Assembly: GCA_903866395.1 (NCBI GenBank)
Contig: CAIPNM010000254.1
Coordinates: forward strand, 1 to 42,915
Source of the DNA: an uncultured bacterium
Lineage (GTDB): Bacteria > Pseudomonadota > Gammaproteobacteria > Burkholderiales > Burkholderiaceae_E
DNA: 42,915 nt
Direction: 5' to 3'
Below are positions 27,075 to 35,566 of this stretch, one piece after another. The notes beneath the pieces are model-generated. The model did not search any database, was not told where the DNA came from, and saw only the letters and a program-made list of their open reading frames with translations. How positions within the stretch are numbered: position 1 is the first letter of the stretch; each line of letters begins with the position of its first letter. A program made the translations under genes and the position numbers.

Positions 27075-27103
27075 TTGCAGCTCCCCCCTCCCTCTGTTCA
27101 AAT
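27075..27103 (+). promoter_or_regulatory. Possible porin promoter
   Basis: TTGCAG (27075-27080) and TCAAAT (27098-27103) are spaced by 17 bp, leaving a leader of about 95 nt before ATG 27205. Both hexamers are partial matches. The leader ends with a ribosome site AGAGG 7 nt before the start. Confidence 0.35.
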
Positions 27104-27204
27104 ACGCTTCAACTTCCCGTCAGGAGGTTGGCACGGGTGCCGCAATCGTCTGATTGCGTCCCCTCGATCTAAAGAGACTTGTACAACTCTTCAAGAGGCA
27201 TGCA

Positions 27205-28434
27205 ATGAAAAAATCACTCATCGCGTTGGCAGTGCTGGGCACTTCCTTCGCAGCGTCCGCCCAAGTGACCCTTAGCGGCCGCGCGGCAATGGAAGTTGGT
27301 AACTGGCAAGCCACTGGGGCCACCTCAGGCGTCGCTGCTGATTTCAAGGACCGTACCCGCGTTGCCGACGTCGGCTCGCGCGTTATCCTCAGCGTGAACG
27401 AAAACCTCGGCGGCGGGCTGCGTGCCTTCGCAATGTGCGAAACCGGCATCAACATCGACAACGGCAGCTCCACCGGCCAGGCCAACACCAACAACGCCAA
27501 CACCACGACATGGTGCTCGCGCGAAGGCCACGTTGGCATCGGTAACAACACCGTTGAGGCTCGCCTCGGCCGTCAGAACGTGTGGTGGACCCAGGGCGCG
27601 ATCAACGTGACGGGCGCTCGCTGGCACGCCGGCGACTCCATCACCGACCTGATCACCGGCGGTATCGGTCAGTACACCGTGCGCGGCGAAAACATGATCA
27701 TGGTCGTAGCCGGTCCTGGCACGGGTGCCTGGGCGGGTTCGAATGCCTACATGGGCTACATGGGCGCCAGCGGCAACGTTGTGCCGGGCATCACGACCGC
27801 GGCTACCACCGGTATCGGTGCTGGTCAGGACAACGGCGAGTCCGTTGGAGCCAACCTCAGCGCCACCGGCAAGTATCAGGGCCTGAAGGTTTCCTACTCC
27901 CAGGGCGCACTGGTTGGTTCGTTCGACATGCAAACGTCGGATACCGGCCCGATCACCGCCGGGGCCTCAACGACCACCCCCGCTGGCAGCAAGCTCGAGC
28001 GCTCCGCATGGAAACTCGGTGCAGGCTATCGCTACTCGGGCGCCAAGTCGCAAAACATCGTGTCGATTCAGTACGTCGAGCGTGAGCGCACGATCACCAC
28101 TGCAGCTGGTGCTGCCACCAAGGGCAAAGAAGATGTGGTCGCTCTGGTCGGTCAGTATGATGTGGGCTCGGGCTGGTTGCTGAACGCCACCTACGGCGTT
28201 GCGTCCGATCGCAAGGACAACAACGTTTCCGTCGCTGGCTCCGGTGCCAAGTCGTACGGTCTCGGTGTCGTCAAGACCCTGAGCACCCGCACCCACGCGC
28301 TGTTCCACTTCCGCGTGATCGACAACGACCGGGCTGGCGCGTACGGCTTGGCCGGCGGTAACTACCAGAGCGGTACGCCCGCTGCTGGCGCCGACTCCAA
28401 AGCCTTTGGTTTCGGTCTGGTGCACCTGTTCTAA
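27205..28434 (+). CDS. Outer membrane porin, Gram-negative type
   Basis: A 409-residue trimeric beta-barrel porin of the betaproteobacterial general porin family. The signal peptide MKKSLIALAVLGTSFAASA is cut before QVTLSGRAAMEVGNW. The barrel has alternating strands with Gly-rich turns; the constriction-loop motif region is GNNTVEARLGRQNVWW; the protein ends GFGLVHLF with the C-terminal Phe that the BAM machine recognises. It passes small hydrophilic solutes and anions. ATG 27205 is fixed by the signal peptide. Compared with neighbours, its codon use is more like that of highly expressed genes (AAC and GGT rich). An intrinsic terminator with a UUCG loop follows. Confidence 0.94.
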   Translation: MKKSLIALAVLGTSFAASAQVTLSGRAAMEVGNWQATGATSGVAADFKDRTRVADVGSRVILSVNENLGGGLRAFAMCETGINIDNGSSTGQANTNNANTTTWCSREGHVGIGNNTVEARLGRQNVWWTQGAINVTGARWHAGDSITDLITGGIGQYTVRGENMIMVVAGPGTGAWAGSNAYMGYMGASGNVVPGITTAATTGIGAGQDNGESVGANLSATGKYQGLKVSYSQGALVGSFDMQTSDTGPITAGASTTTPAGSKLERSAWKLGAGYRYSGAKSQNIVSIQYVERERTITTAAGAATKGKEDVVALVGQYDVGSGWLLNATYGVASDRKDNNVSVAGSGAKSYGLGVVKTLSTRTHALFHFRVIDNDRAGAYGLAGGNYQSGTPAAGADSKAFGFGLVHLF

Positions 28435-28467
28435 TCGAATCCAGCGCAAGCTGAATTTCGTTTGAAC

Positions 28468-28499
28468 AAGCCGCCCTGTTCGCAGGGCGGCTTTTTTTT
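28468..28499 (+). terminator. Intrinsic terminator of the porin gene
   Basis: AAGCCGCCCTG (28468-28478), the tetraloop TTCG, CAGGGCGGCTT (28483-28493) form a perfect 11-bp stem that runs into eight T residues (28492-28499). The UUCG loop makes the hairpin very stable. Confidence 0.92.
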
Positions 28500-28530
28500 C
28501 GCCTGTGACCCGCGCCAGGCCTGGTAGTAC

Positions 28531-28557
28531 TTTAAGTCTGAATCATTCAGGCTTAAA
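28531..28557. promoter_or_regulatory. 27-bp near-perfect palindrome, probable MarR operator
   Basis: Arms TTTAAGTCTGAAT and ATTCAGGCTTAAA flank a single central C. Each arm has 13 bases and only one pair differs; the inner 13 bp (CTGAAT-C-ATTCAG) are perfect. It ends 10 bp before the ATG of a marR-type gene that is coupled to a CoA ligase gene. Autoregulation relieved by an aryl-CoA or free acid ligand is the expected logic of such MarR-ligase pairs, but this is inference. Confidence 0.7.
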
Positions 28558-28567
28558 CTTTCCTGCG

Positions 28568-29206
28568 ATGAACAAGCGGGAAGACACTAAAGCGCCCTTC
28601 ACCCCACTGGATCAGGAAAGCCGGGTGGTGGCGCGTGACCATACTGCGCTCAAGCTCTGGTTGCGCTTGCTCACATGCACCACGCTAATTGAAGGCTCGG
28701 TCAGCCAGCGGTTAAAACGTGGGTTCAGCTCCACGTTGCCACGCTTTGATCTGCTCGCGCAGCTGTATCGTGTGCCTGCGGGCTTACGAATGAGCGATCT
28801 CTCCCGCCGCCTGATGGTGACCGGAGGCAACATCACGGGGCTGGCCGATCAGCTGGAGCATGAAGGTTTTCTGGTGCGCGAGGCCGTGCATGGCGACCGA
28901 CGCGCCATCTGCCTGAAACTCACCGACTCCGGACGAGCGCGCTTTGCCGAGATGGCTCACGCGCATGAATCCTGGGTCGTTGCGCTGATGTCATCGCTCA
29001 GCGCAACCGAGCAGCAAACGCTGCTCGACCTGTTGGGAAAACTCAAGCTCGCGCTTCACCACGACTACGACCGTGACCACGGTGCCGCTCGACCGCGCCC
29101 TGCGAACTTAGGGCTGGCTCCGCACCCCTCGGGGCACGACCGCACGCGGCTGTCGCCGCCCCAATCACCGCGGAAACGCGGCGTCAAACGCAACGGAGAA
29201 ACCTGA
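28568..29206 (+). CDS. MarR family transcriptional regulator
   Basis: A 212-residue winged-helix regulator. The recognition part is LRMSDLSRRLMVTGGNITGLADQLEHEGFLVREAVHGDRRAICLKLTDSGRARF, the MarR core with wing residues DRRA. The dimerisation helices lie on both sides (residues 25-50 and 140-165). After residue 168 there is a Pro- and Arg-rich basic tail of about 45 residues that MarR proteins usually lack. ATG 28568 has only a poor ribosome site. The stop overlaps the start of the CoA ligase gene (TGATG), so both are one transcript, probably under the palindrome just upstream. The pairing resembles the regulators of 2-aminobenzoate or benzoate-CoA pathways. Confidence 0.9.
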   Translation: MNKREDTKAPFTPLDQESRVVARDHTALKLWLRLLTCTTLIEGSVSQRLKRGFSSTLPRFDLLAQLYRVPAGLRMSDLSRRLMVTGGNITGLADQLEHEGFLVREAVHGDRRAICLKLTDSGRARFAEMAHAHESWVVALMSSLSATEQQTLLDLLGKLKLALHHDYDRDHGAARPRPANLGLAPHPSGHDRTRLSPPQSPRKRGVKRNGET

Positions 29207-30831
29207 TGCACCGCTCCGCCCATCTCGACACCTTCGCCCGGGACCATCTGCCATCGCGCGCGCAGTGGCCAGAGTTCCTGGCTTCGCCCGACACCCGCTA
29301 TCCCCCGCGCATGAACGCCGCAGTGGAACTGCTTGATGCAATGATCGAGCGCGGTCACGGCGATTCGATTGCACTCATCAACGACGACGGCCGCTGCACC
29401 TGGCGCGAACTCGCCGCGCAGGTTGACCGCATCGCCCACGTGCTCACCGGCCCCATGGGGCTGGTGCCCGGTAACCGGGTGCTGCTCCGCGGCGGCAACC
29501 ATCCGATGATGGCGGCTTGCTGGCTCGCCACCGTGAAGGCGGGGCTGGTGGCAGTGGCTACCATGCCGCTGCTCCGTGCAGCCGAGTTGATTCAGATTGC
29601 CGACAAAGCACAGGTCAATGCGGTGCTCTGCGACCTGAAACTGCGCGCAGAAATCGACGTGGGCGCCGGTCAGTGCGAGCGCCTGCGCGGCGCCCTGTTT
29701 TTCAATGACGGAAGCGGCGCGGCCGACGCGCTTGAAAGCCATTTCCCGCGGATCGACGCACCCTACATGGCCTGCAATACCGCATCCGACGACGTGGCCC
29801 TGATCGCTTTTACCTCGGGCACCACCGGCCAGCCCAAAGGCACCATGCACTTCCACCGCGATGTGATCGCGATGTGCGATCTGTTCCCACGCCATGTGCT
29901 GAAACCTGTGGCTACCGACATTTTCTGCGGCACCCCGCCGCTTGCCTTTACCTTTGGCCTCGGCGGCATGCTGTGCTTTCCCATGCGGGTAGGCGCCGCA
30001 ACGCTCCTCCTCGAGGGCCTCACGCCCGAGAAACTGCTCGCGGCGATCGAGCGCCATCGCGCAACGGTTGTGTTCACCGCGCCCACCTTCTATCGCCAGA
30101 TGGCACCGCTCCTCGGTCGGTTCGATCTGAAGTCGCTTCGCGCGAGCGTGTCAGCGGGCGAAGCACTGCCCGATGCCACCCGTCAGCTCTGGCGCGAGGC
30201 AAGCGGTCTGGAGATGATTGACGGCATCGGCTCGACGGAGATGATTCATATCTTCATTTCGTCGGCGGGGGCCGAGGTGCGCCCCGGGGCAATCGGAAAG
30301 GTCGTGCCCGGCTACGAGGCCCGGATCGTCGACGAACACATGAACACGCTGCCACCCAATACCGTGGGTAAGCTCGCCGTGCGAGGGCCCACCGGCTGCC
30401 GCTATCTGGCTGACTCACGCCAGAGCCAGTATGTGCGGGACGGCTGGAACCTGCCCGGCGACACCTTCATGGTGGACGAAGACGGCTATTTCCACTATCA
30501 GGCCCGCTCCGACGACATGATCATCTCGGCGGGCTACAACATCGCAGGCCCCGAGGTCGAGGCGGTGCTGATGGCCCACGAAACGGTGGCCGAGTGCGGG
30601 GTGGTGGGGGTGCCCGATGCCGAGCGCGGTCAGATCGTGCGCGCCTATGTGGTGGCCCGACCCGGCATGATCGCGCGGCATGGCGGCGAACCCGCGCTCG
30701 CGAAAGTGCTGCAGGACTATGTGAAGGCCACGATTGCGCCATACAAGTATCCGCGCTCGGTCGTGTTTCGGGAGAGCCTGCCGCGCACCGAAACGGGGAA
30801 ATTGCAGCGGTTCAGGTTGCGGCAGGAATAA
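29206..30831 (+). CDS. Aryl-CoA ligase, 2-aminobenzoate/benzoate-CoA ligase type
   Basis: An ATP-dependent acid-CoA ligase (ANL superfamily) of 541 residues. It makes an acyl-adenylate and then a CoA thioester. The P-loop is FTSGTTGQPKGTMHFHRD (residue 200 onward), with the adenylate motif GIGSTEMIHIFISS, GYFHYQARSDDMIISAGYNI for the hinge and the catalytic lysine in PRTETGKLQRF. The N-terminal HVDTFARDHLP-like start (here HLDTFARDHLPSRAQWPEF) and VPGNRVLLRGGNHPMMAACW closely recall 2-aminobenzoate-CoA ligases, from memory. The next step enzyme (2-aminobenzoyl-CoA monooxygenase/reductase) is not in this window, so the substrate is unproven. Coupled to marR by TGATG. Confidence 0.85.
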   Translation: MHRSAHLDTFARDHLPSRAQWPEFLASPDTRYPPRMNAAVELLDAMIERGHGDSIALINDDGRCTWRELAAQVDRIAHVLTGPMGLVPGNRVLLRGGNHPMMAACWLATVKAGLVAVATMPLLRAAELIQIADKAQVNAVLCDLKLRAEIDVGAGQCERLRGALFFNDGSGAADALESHFPRIDAPYMACNTASDDVALIAFTSGTTGQPKGTMHFHRDVIAMCDLFPRHVLKPVATDIFCGTPPLAFTFGLGGMLCFPMRVGAATLLLEGLTPEKLLAAIERHRATVVFTAPTFYRQMAPLLGRFDLKSLRASVSAGEALPDATRQLWREASGLEMIDGIGSTEMIHIFISSAGAEVRPGAIGKVVPGYEARIVDEHMNTLPPNTVGKLAVRGPTGCRYLADSRQSQYVRDGWNLPGDTFMVDEDGYFHYQARSDDMIISAGYNIAGPEVEAVLMAHETVAECGVVGVPDAERGQIVRAYVVARPGMIARHGGEPALAKVLQDYVKATIAPYKYPRSVVFRESLPRTETGKLQRFRLRQE

Positions 30832-30882
30832 GCCGTCGCGGAATACGCTGGCCCACAACCGTAGCGGCCTCATAACCAATCA

Positions 30883-30919
30883 TATAAATTCTTTTAAATG
30901 CTTTAGTAATTGATTTATA
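30883..30919. promoter_or_regulatory. AT-rich promoter/operator region of hipBA
   Basis: The 80 bp before hipB is strikingly AT-rich compared with its surroundings. TATAAAT (30883-30889) and ATTTATA (30913-30919) form an inverted repeat with centres 30 bp apart, about three helix turns. The second arm is 8 bp before ATG 30928. It may be a HipB operator pair covering the promoter. Confidence 0.45.
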
Positions 30920-30927
30920 GTTGCTTG

Positions 30928-31263
30928 ATGAAGAGCGCCTCCCCGCCCCCTCTGCCGGTTTTACGATGCCTCGCCCGACTGGGGGCGGGCATTTCCCTGG
31001 CTCGGCGCCGTCGGCATCTCACGCAGCAGGATCTTGCCGAGAGAATTGGCGCAACGGCCAACACTGTTCGCCGGATAGAGGCGGGACACCCAGGGATTGC
31101 GATGGTTCTTTTCGCGCGAGCGCTGCAGGTATTTGGCGAACTCGACAAACTCGATCACATCCTCGATACCGATCAGGACACCGTCGGGCTCACCCTGATG
31201 GATGCACGGCTTCCCCAGCGCATCAGGAAGCCGCGAGGTACGCCAGAGTCGGGAGGATTTTGA
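30928..31263 (+). CDS. hipB: HipB-like helix-turn-helix antitoxin
   Basis: A 111-residue XRE-type DNA-binding protein. The helix-turn-helix is in RRRRHLTQQDLAERIGATANTVRRIEAGHPGIAMVLFARALQVFGEL (residues about 32-78). HipB proteins bind both their operator and the HipA kinase. ATG 30928 fits; a TTG six codons earlier is unlikely. The stop overlaps the hipA start as TGATG. The N-terminus (SPPPLPVLRCLARLGAG) is longer than usual. Confidence 0.88.
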   Translation: MKSASPPPLPVLRCLARLGAGISLARRRRHLTQQDLAERIGATANTVRRIEAGHPGIAMVLFARALQVFGELDKLDHILDTDQDTVGLTLMDARLPQRIRKPRGTPESGGF

Positions 31264-32558
31264 TGCCATCCCGGTCGCCCCCCCAGGCAGGCCTGACCAG
31301 GGTGGAGGTCAGCGTCTGTCTCGGTCGCGCAGCAGCACCGCTCGGCCAGCTTGTTTTCGTAAAGGACGGGCAGCGAGAGTTTTCTCAGTTCGCATACAGC
31401 AGCGAGTGGCTATCTGATGCCCGCTACTTTGATATATCGCCCGACTTGAGCCGTCATCCCGGCTACCAGCTTCGAAAGCCACCCACCAGGAATGACGCCA
31501 GCTTCTTTCTAGCGCTGGCCGACACCGCACCCGACGCCTGGGGCCGGCGAGTCGTCGCCCGCGCTCATGCAAAGGCGCGCGCAACCAACGCAACGCTCTC
31601 ACCGTTGACTGAAATCGATTATCTCGCGGCAGTGGACGACTTGAGTCGCGTGGGCGCGCTGCGCATTCGCGATGCCCAAGGGCGTTATCTGCGAACAGTC
31701 GCAGCGGGTGAGCGCTCTACGCCCACCCTGCTGGAGCTCGAAGACATACTCCTCGCCTCTCACGCTGTCGAGATGAGTCAGGAGACCGCAGAAGATCTTG
31801 CTTATCTCCAGGGGAAGGCGACGTCCCTGGGGGGGATGCGCCCGAAATGCAGCATGATCGACCTGGATAGCGCCTTATCCATTGGGAAATTCCCGAGCAT
31901 GACCGATGAACGTTCGGTCACGCGCGGAGAGGTGCTCGCACTCCGTCTGGCGAAACTGGCGGGTATCAACAGTGCCGAGGCTCGCGTCACGATGGTTCAA
32001 GGTCAGCCCGTTTCCATCATTCGACGGTTCGATCGGACACCTGGCCAAAACCGTATTCCCTACCTGTCTGGCGCGACGCTCCTGCAGGCCAGGCGCGATG
32101 ATGAGCACTCCTACACCGAGATCATCGACGTCATGCGCTCAATGTGCGCAGACTTCGTGACCGATGCCAGGCAGTTATGGCGACGGCTTGTCTTTAATCA
32201 CCTGATCAACAACGTCGATGACCACCTACAGAACCTGGGGTTTCTGTACAGTGCGAGAAACAGGTGGCAGCTATCTCCCGCATTCGATCTGAACCCTTTC
32301 CCGGATAAGACCCGCGAGTCGAAAACCTGGCTGAGCGAGGATACGGGCCCAATCACCTCGACTCGGCAGCTGCTCGATCAGGCAATCCGGTTCGAGCTCA
32401 ATTCGGACCAGGCGAAGTCTGTTTTCGCGGAAGTCGCCACTGCTGTTTCAAAGTGGGAGGAGGTGGCCACCTCTCCCGAGGTGGGACTATCGAGTCGCGA
32501 GCTCGACGACTTCAGACCCGCGTTTCAGCTCCCCCGCCGGGAAGCGGCGCGCTCATGA
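31263..32558 (+). CDS. hipA: HipA-like serine/threonine kinase toxin
   Basis: A 431-residue protein of the HipA toxin family, kinases that act on aminoacyl-tRNA synthetases and cause growth arrest or persistence. The N-terminal HipA domain runs to about residue 110; the kinase P-loop is LGGMRPKC (189-196); ATP Lys209 is in SIGKFPS; the catalytic loop is FNHLINNVDDHLQN with Asp319/320; and the metal-binding segment is LSPAFDLNP (Asp342). All key residues appear intact. The start ATG 31263 overlaps the hipB stop; the frame is open far upstream but overlaps hipB and has no similarity there. Codon use has more rare codons than nearby genes, a sign of possible transfer. Confidence 0.9.
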   Translation: MPSRSPPQAGLTRVEVSVCLGRAAAPLGQLVFVKDGQREFSQFAYSSEWLSDARYFDISPDLSRHPGYQLRKPPTRNDASFFLALADTAPDAWGRRVVARAHAKARATNATLSPLTEIDYLAAVDDLSRVGALRIRDAQGRYLRTVAAGERSTPTLLELEDILLASHAVEMSQETAEDLAYLQGKATSLGGMRPKCSMIDLDSALSIGKFPSMTDERSVTRGEVLALRLAKLAGINSAEARVTMVQGQPVSIIRRFDRTPGQNRIPYLSGATLLQARRDDEHSYTEIIDVMRSMCADFVTDARQLWRRLVFNHLINNVDDHLQNLGFLYSARNRWQLSPAFDLNPFPDKTRESKTWLSEDTGPITSTRQLLDQAIRFELNSDQAKSVFAEVATAVSKWEEVATSPEVGLSSRELDDFRPAFQLPRREAARS

Positions 32559-32592
32559 CGCCCCTGCTCACGAGGTGCTCAACCGCCCCCGC

Positions 32593-34278
32593 TCAAGCCG
32601 CTTCGCGAAGCGCCCGGCGCAGAATCTTCCCGACATTGGTTTTGGGGAGCTCCGCTCGGAACTCCACCTGCCGCGGCCGCTTGTAGCCGGTGAGCTGCTC
32701 GGCACAGAAGCTGATCAACGCCTGCTCGGTCAGCGCCGGATCTTTGCGCACCACATAGAGCTTCACCGCCTCGCCGGTCTTGTCATCGGGCACGCCCACG
32801 GCGGCCACCTCCAACACACCGGGGTGGAGTGCCGCCACCTGCTCGACCTCGTTCGGATACACGTTAAAGCCCGACACGAGAATCATGTCCTTCTTGCGAT
32901 CCACGATCCGGATGTAGCCGCGCTCGTCGGCCACACCGATATCGCCCGTCCGGAAAAAACCGTCGGCGGTAAACACCCGCGCAGTTTCGTCGGGGCGCTG
33001 CCAGTAACCGGTCATGACCTGAGGGCCGCGAACGGCGATTTCACCGCGCTCACCGGGCGGCACCTCTTGCCCGTCATCATCGAGCATGACCACGTCGGTG
33101 GACGGGAGCGGCAAACCGATAGTGCCCGAGTAGGCATCGGTATCCGTGGGATTGCAGGTGGCCGAGGGCGACGTCTCCGAAAGACCATAGCCCTCGCAAA
33201 TCGGGCATCCGGTGAGCTCAAGCCACTTCTGGGCCGTGGCAGCCTGCACCGCCATGCCGCCGCCGTTACTCACCACGAGGCCCGAGAAATCGAGCTGCCG
33301 GAACCCTTCATGATTGACCAGCGCGTTATAGAGCGTGTTGACCGCCGGGAAAATATTGAGCCGGTGCGGCCTGACCTCTTTCACCAGCGCATCGAGGTCG
33401 CGCGGATTCGGGATGAGAATGTTTTTCGCGCCGATCCGCATGCCAAGGAGCGCGCAGATCGTGAACGCGAAGATGTGATAAAGCGGCAGCGCGCAGACCA
33501 CGGTGATCGGTTCGCCCGCAGGCAGCGGGCGCTTGGTGTTATGAAGCGCGGGCTGGATCCAGGCCTCAGACTGCAACAGGTTCGCGATCAGATTGCGGTG
33601 CGACAGCGCAGCGCCTTTCGAGACGCCCGTGGTGCCACCGGTGTATTGCAGCACCGCCAGATCCTGATGCCCGACCTGTACCGGTTGCAGGGCGAGGGAC
33701 TCGCCGCGCTTGAGCACCGCCCGAAACGACAGCGCCTCGGGCAAATTCCAGGCCGGCACCATCTTCTTCACGTGCTTCACGACCGCATTGACCAGCATGC
33801 CCTTCAAGCCACCCAGCAGGTCACCCATTCCGGTCACCACCACTGATTCGATTGAAGTGTTGGCCACGACCTGCTCGAGCACATGCGCGAAATTTTCGAG
33901 AATGACGATGGCGCGCGCGCCGGAATCTTTCAGTTGATATTCAAGCTCTCGCGCGGTGTAGAGCGGATTGACGTTCACGATCACCATGCCGGCGCGCAGC
34001 ACGCCTGCGAGCGCCACCGGATACTGAAGCACATTGGGCATCATGAGTGCCACCCGGTCGCCGCGGCGCAGCCCCGTTGACTGCAGCCACGCAGCGAACG
34101 CACGCGAACGCGTATCGAGCTCGCCGAACGTCATGCCAACGCCGAATCCAACGTACGCGGTGCGTGCGGCGTGCGTGCGAAAAGCCTCGTTGATCAGGTC
34201 GATGAGCGACCCGTAGAGCGTGTCGTCAATCGTGGGGGGAACCCCGGCCGGGTAAGACTTCAGCCACAACCGCTCCAT
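32593..34278 (-). CDS. fadD: Long-chain fatty-acid-CoA ligase (FadD-like)
   Basis: ANL-superfamily ligase of 561 residues that activates fatty acids for beta-oxidation or lipid synthesis, in the cytoplasm and at the inner membrane. Motifs are the P-loop LQYTGGTTGVSKGA, LPLYHIFAFT, EGYGLSETSP, GFFRTGDIGVADERGY and the catalytic-lysine segment LPKTNVGKILRR. The FACS motif DGFFRTGDIGVADERGYIRIVDRKKDMIL is complete. ATG 34278 has AGGAGG with proper spacing. It converges with hipA (34-bp gap). No fad operon is around it, so it is likely a stand-alone gene. Confidence 0.92.
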   Translation of the reverse strand: MERLWLKSYPAGVPPTIDDTLYGSLIDLINEAFRTHAARTAYVGFGVGMTFGELDTRSRAFAAWLQSTGLRRGDRVALMMPNVLQYPVALAGVLRAGMVIVNVNPLYTARELEYQLKDSGARAIVILENFAHVLEQVVANTSIESVVVTGMGDLLGGLKGMLVNAVVKHVKKMVPAWNLPEALSFRAVLKRGESLALQPVQVGHQDLAVLQYTGGTTGVSKGAALSHRNLIANLLQSEAWIQPALHNTKRPLPAGEPITVVCALPLYHIFAFTICALLGMRIGAKNILIPNPRDLDALVKEVRPHRLNIFPAVNTLYNALVNHEGFRQLDFSGLVVSNGGGMAVQAATAQKWLELTGCPICEGYGLSETSPSATCNPTDTDAYSGTIGLPLPSTDVVMLDDDGQEVPPGERGEIAVRGPQVMTGYWQRPDETARVFTADGFFRTGDIGVADERGYIRIVDRKKDMILVSGFNVYPNEVEQVAALHPGVLEVAAVGVPDDKTGEAVKLYVVRKDPALTEQALISFCAEQLTGYKRPRQVEFRAELPKTNVGKILRRALREAA

Positions 34279-34344
34279 GTTGCCTCCTGTGCACGGCGTC
34301 TTTTGGGTGCGCATGGCGCCGCGAATCGTTTGATATCCCTCCTT

Positions 34345-35481
34345 TTACTCCATTCGCGCGGCCGCGGCCAGACGTGCCGCACGCGCTTCAGGGGGAAGCG
34401 CGGCGAGCGCACGCACCGCTTCGTAAAACCGCGGCAGGTTCTCGCGCTCGGCACGGTAAAGGCCGAGAAACGCTGGGACCAGGTCATGGTAAAGCCCGAC
34501 CGACATCAGATGCGCGTTGCCGAGGGGCTGTGCAAACCAGCGATCCCAGGCCGAAAAAGCCGGGTTGGCCTCCCTCAGCGTGGCAAACGCTGCGCGAAGA
34601 TCGGCGAACGCCTGGCGGCGGCCCTCGCGCTTTTGTTCGTCCGAAATCGACTGGCTGTAGATCGCCCGCAAGCGCCCGGCGGTCTCGGACAACAGCGAGA
34701 CAATCCGCTCGCGGCGTTCGCGCCGGGCGAGCCAGCTGGCAAGTACCGACGGATCAGCAGCCGCGTGGGTCAACCAGCGCTCCACGCCGATTCGCTCAAC
34801 CGCGGTGGCAAATGATTCATTGAATCGGGTGTCACCGGGCACCCAGACCACCTGATGGGCGAGCTCGTGAAAGATGAGCTGTGCAAGCTCGGGCTCGGGC
34901 TGGCCAACGAAGGTGCTCAGGAGCGGATCGGCAAACCAGCCAAGAGTGGAATAGGCCGACACGCCGGCGACCTGCACATCGAGCCCCTCGGCGCGCAGGC
35001 TCGCTGCATACGCCTCGGCCTCTCCCTCGTTGTAGTAACCGCGATAGGCCACGCAACCCGCCACTGGAAAACACCAGCGCACCGGATCAAGCGACAGCTC
35101 GGGCGCGGCCTGCACGTTCCACACCACATGCGGTCGATCGATCTGCGCAAAACGGGTGAAGCTGCCGTTATCGGGGAGCGCGAGTGCATCCACCGCAAAG
35201 CGCCGCAGTTTTTTCGCGAGCTCAAGCCTCTGCTTGAGGGCTGGGCGCGTTCCGGGATCGCCGATCAGCTCATCGACCGGCCGCGCTGACCACCAGATCG
35301 AGAGATGGCCGCGCGCGGACTGCCAGAGATAGGCGGGTTCGTAGCCGCTACGGGCGGCGGGCTTTGCCACCGCTTCAGTTGGAGGTCGGTCTGCGGTGGC
35401 GGCCGCACCGGTCAGCGCCACCCACACCCCGAACGCGATTCTCGCGATCTGTTGCAGCAGATGAGACCGCCCAGGATTCAC
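34345..35481 (-). CDS. Putative exported aminopeptidase (HEXXH-type, PF10023-like family)
   Basis: A predicted zinc metallopeptidase of 378 residues from GTG 35481. This start has AGGGGG 8 nt upstream; ATG 35538 and GTG 35490 are alternatives. An N-terminal hydrophobic segment (IARIAFGVWVALTGAAATA) looks like a signal peptide; relatives are often lipoproteins, but no lipobox cysteine is seen here. The zinc motif is LIFHELAHQVVWV, with an acidic third ligand in FNESFATAVERIG. The family-typical stretches GYYNEGEAEAYA, VSAYSTLGWFADPLLSTF and WCFPVAGCVAYRG are also present. Function in the family is not established. It is divergent from the hydantoinase-like gene. Confidence 0.82.
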   Translation of the reverse strand: MNPGRSHLLQQIARIAFGVWVALTGAAATADRPPTEAVAKPAARSGYEPAYLWQSARGHLSIWWSARPVDELIGDPGTRPALKQRLELAKKLRRFAVDALALPDNGSFTRFAQIDRPHVVWNVQAAPELSLDPVRWCFPVAGCVAYRGYYNEGEAEAYAASLRAEGLDVQVAGVSAYSTLGWFADPLLSTFVGQPEPELAQLIFHELAHQVVWVPGDTRFNESFATAVERIGVERWLTHAAADPSVLASWLARRERRERIVSLLSETAGRLRAIYSQSISDEQKREGRRQAFADLRAAFATLREANPAFSAWDRWFAQPLGNAHLMSVGLYHDLVPAFLGLYRAERENLPRFYEAVRALAALPPEARAARLAAAARME

Positions 35482-35495
35482 GAGCAACACCCCCC

Positions 35496-35501
35496 TATAA
35501 T
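35496..35501 (+). promoter_or_regulatory. Candidate -10 box of the hydantoinase-like gene
   Basis: A perfect TATAAT at 35496-35501 in the 85-bp divergent space, 65 bp before ATG 35567. No -35 at normal spacing was found. Confidence 0.35.
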
Positions 35502-35566
35502 CGCCTGCAACTGGCCGCCCGATTGCAAGATGCGCCATCTTCCCACCGCCTACGCAAGGTCCTTCC

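Noticed and set aside
30921-31262. Upstream extension of the hipA frame through hipB
   Set aside because: It would overlap all of hipB in another frame; the TGATG overlap at 31261-31265 gives the standard coupled start.
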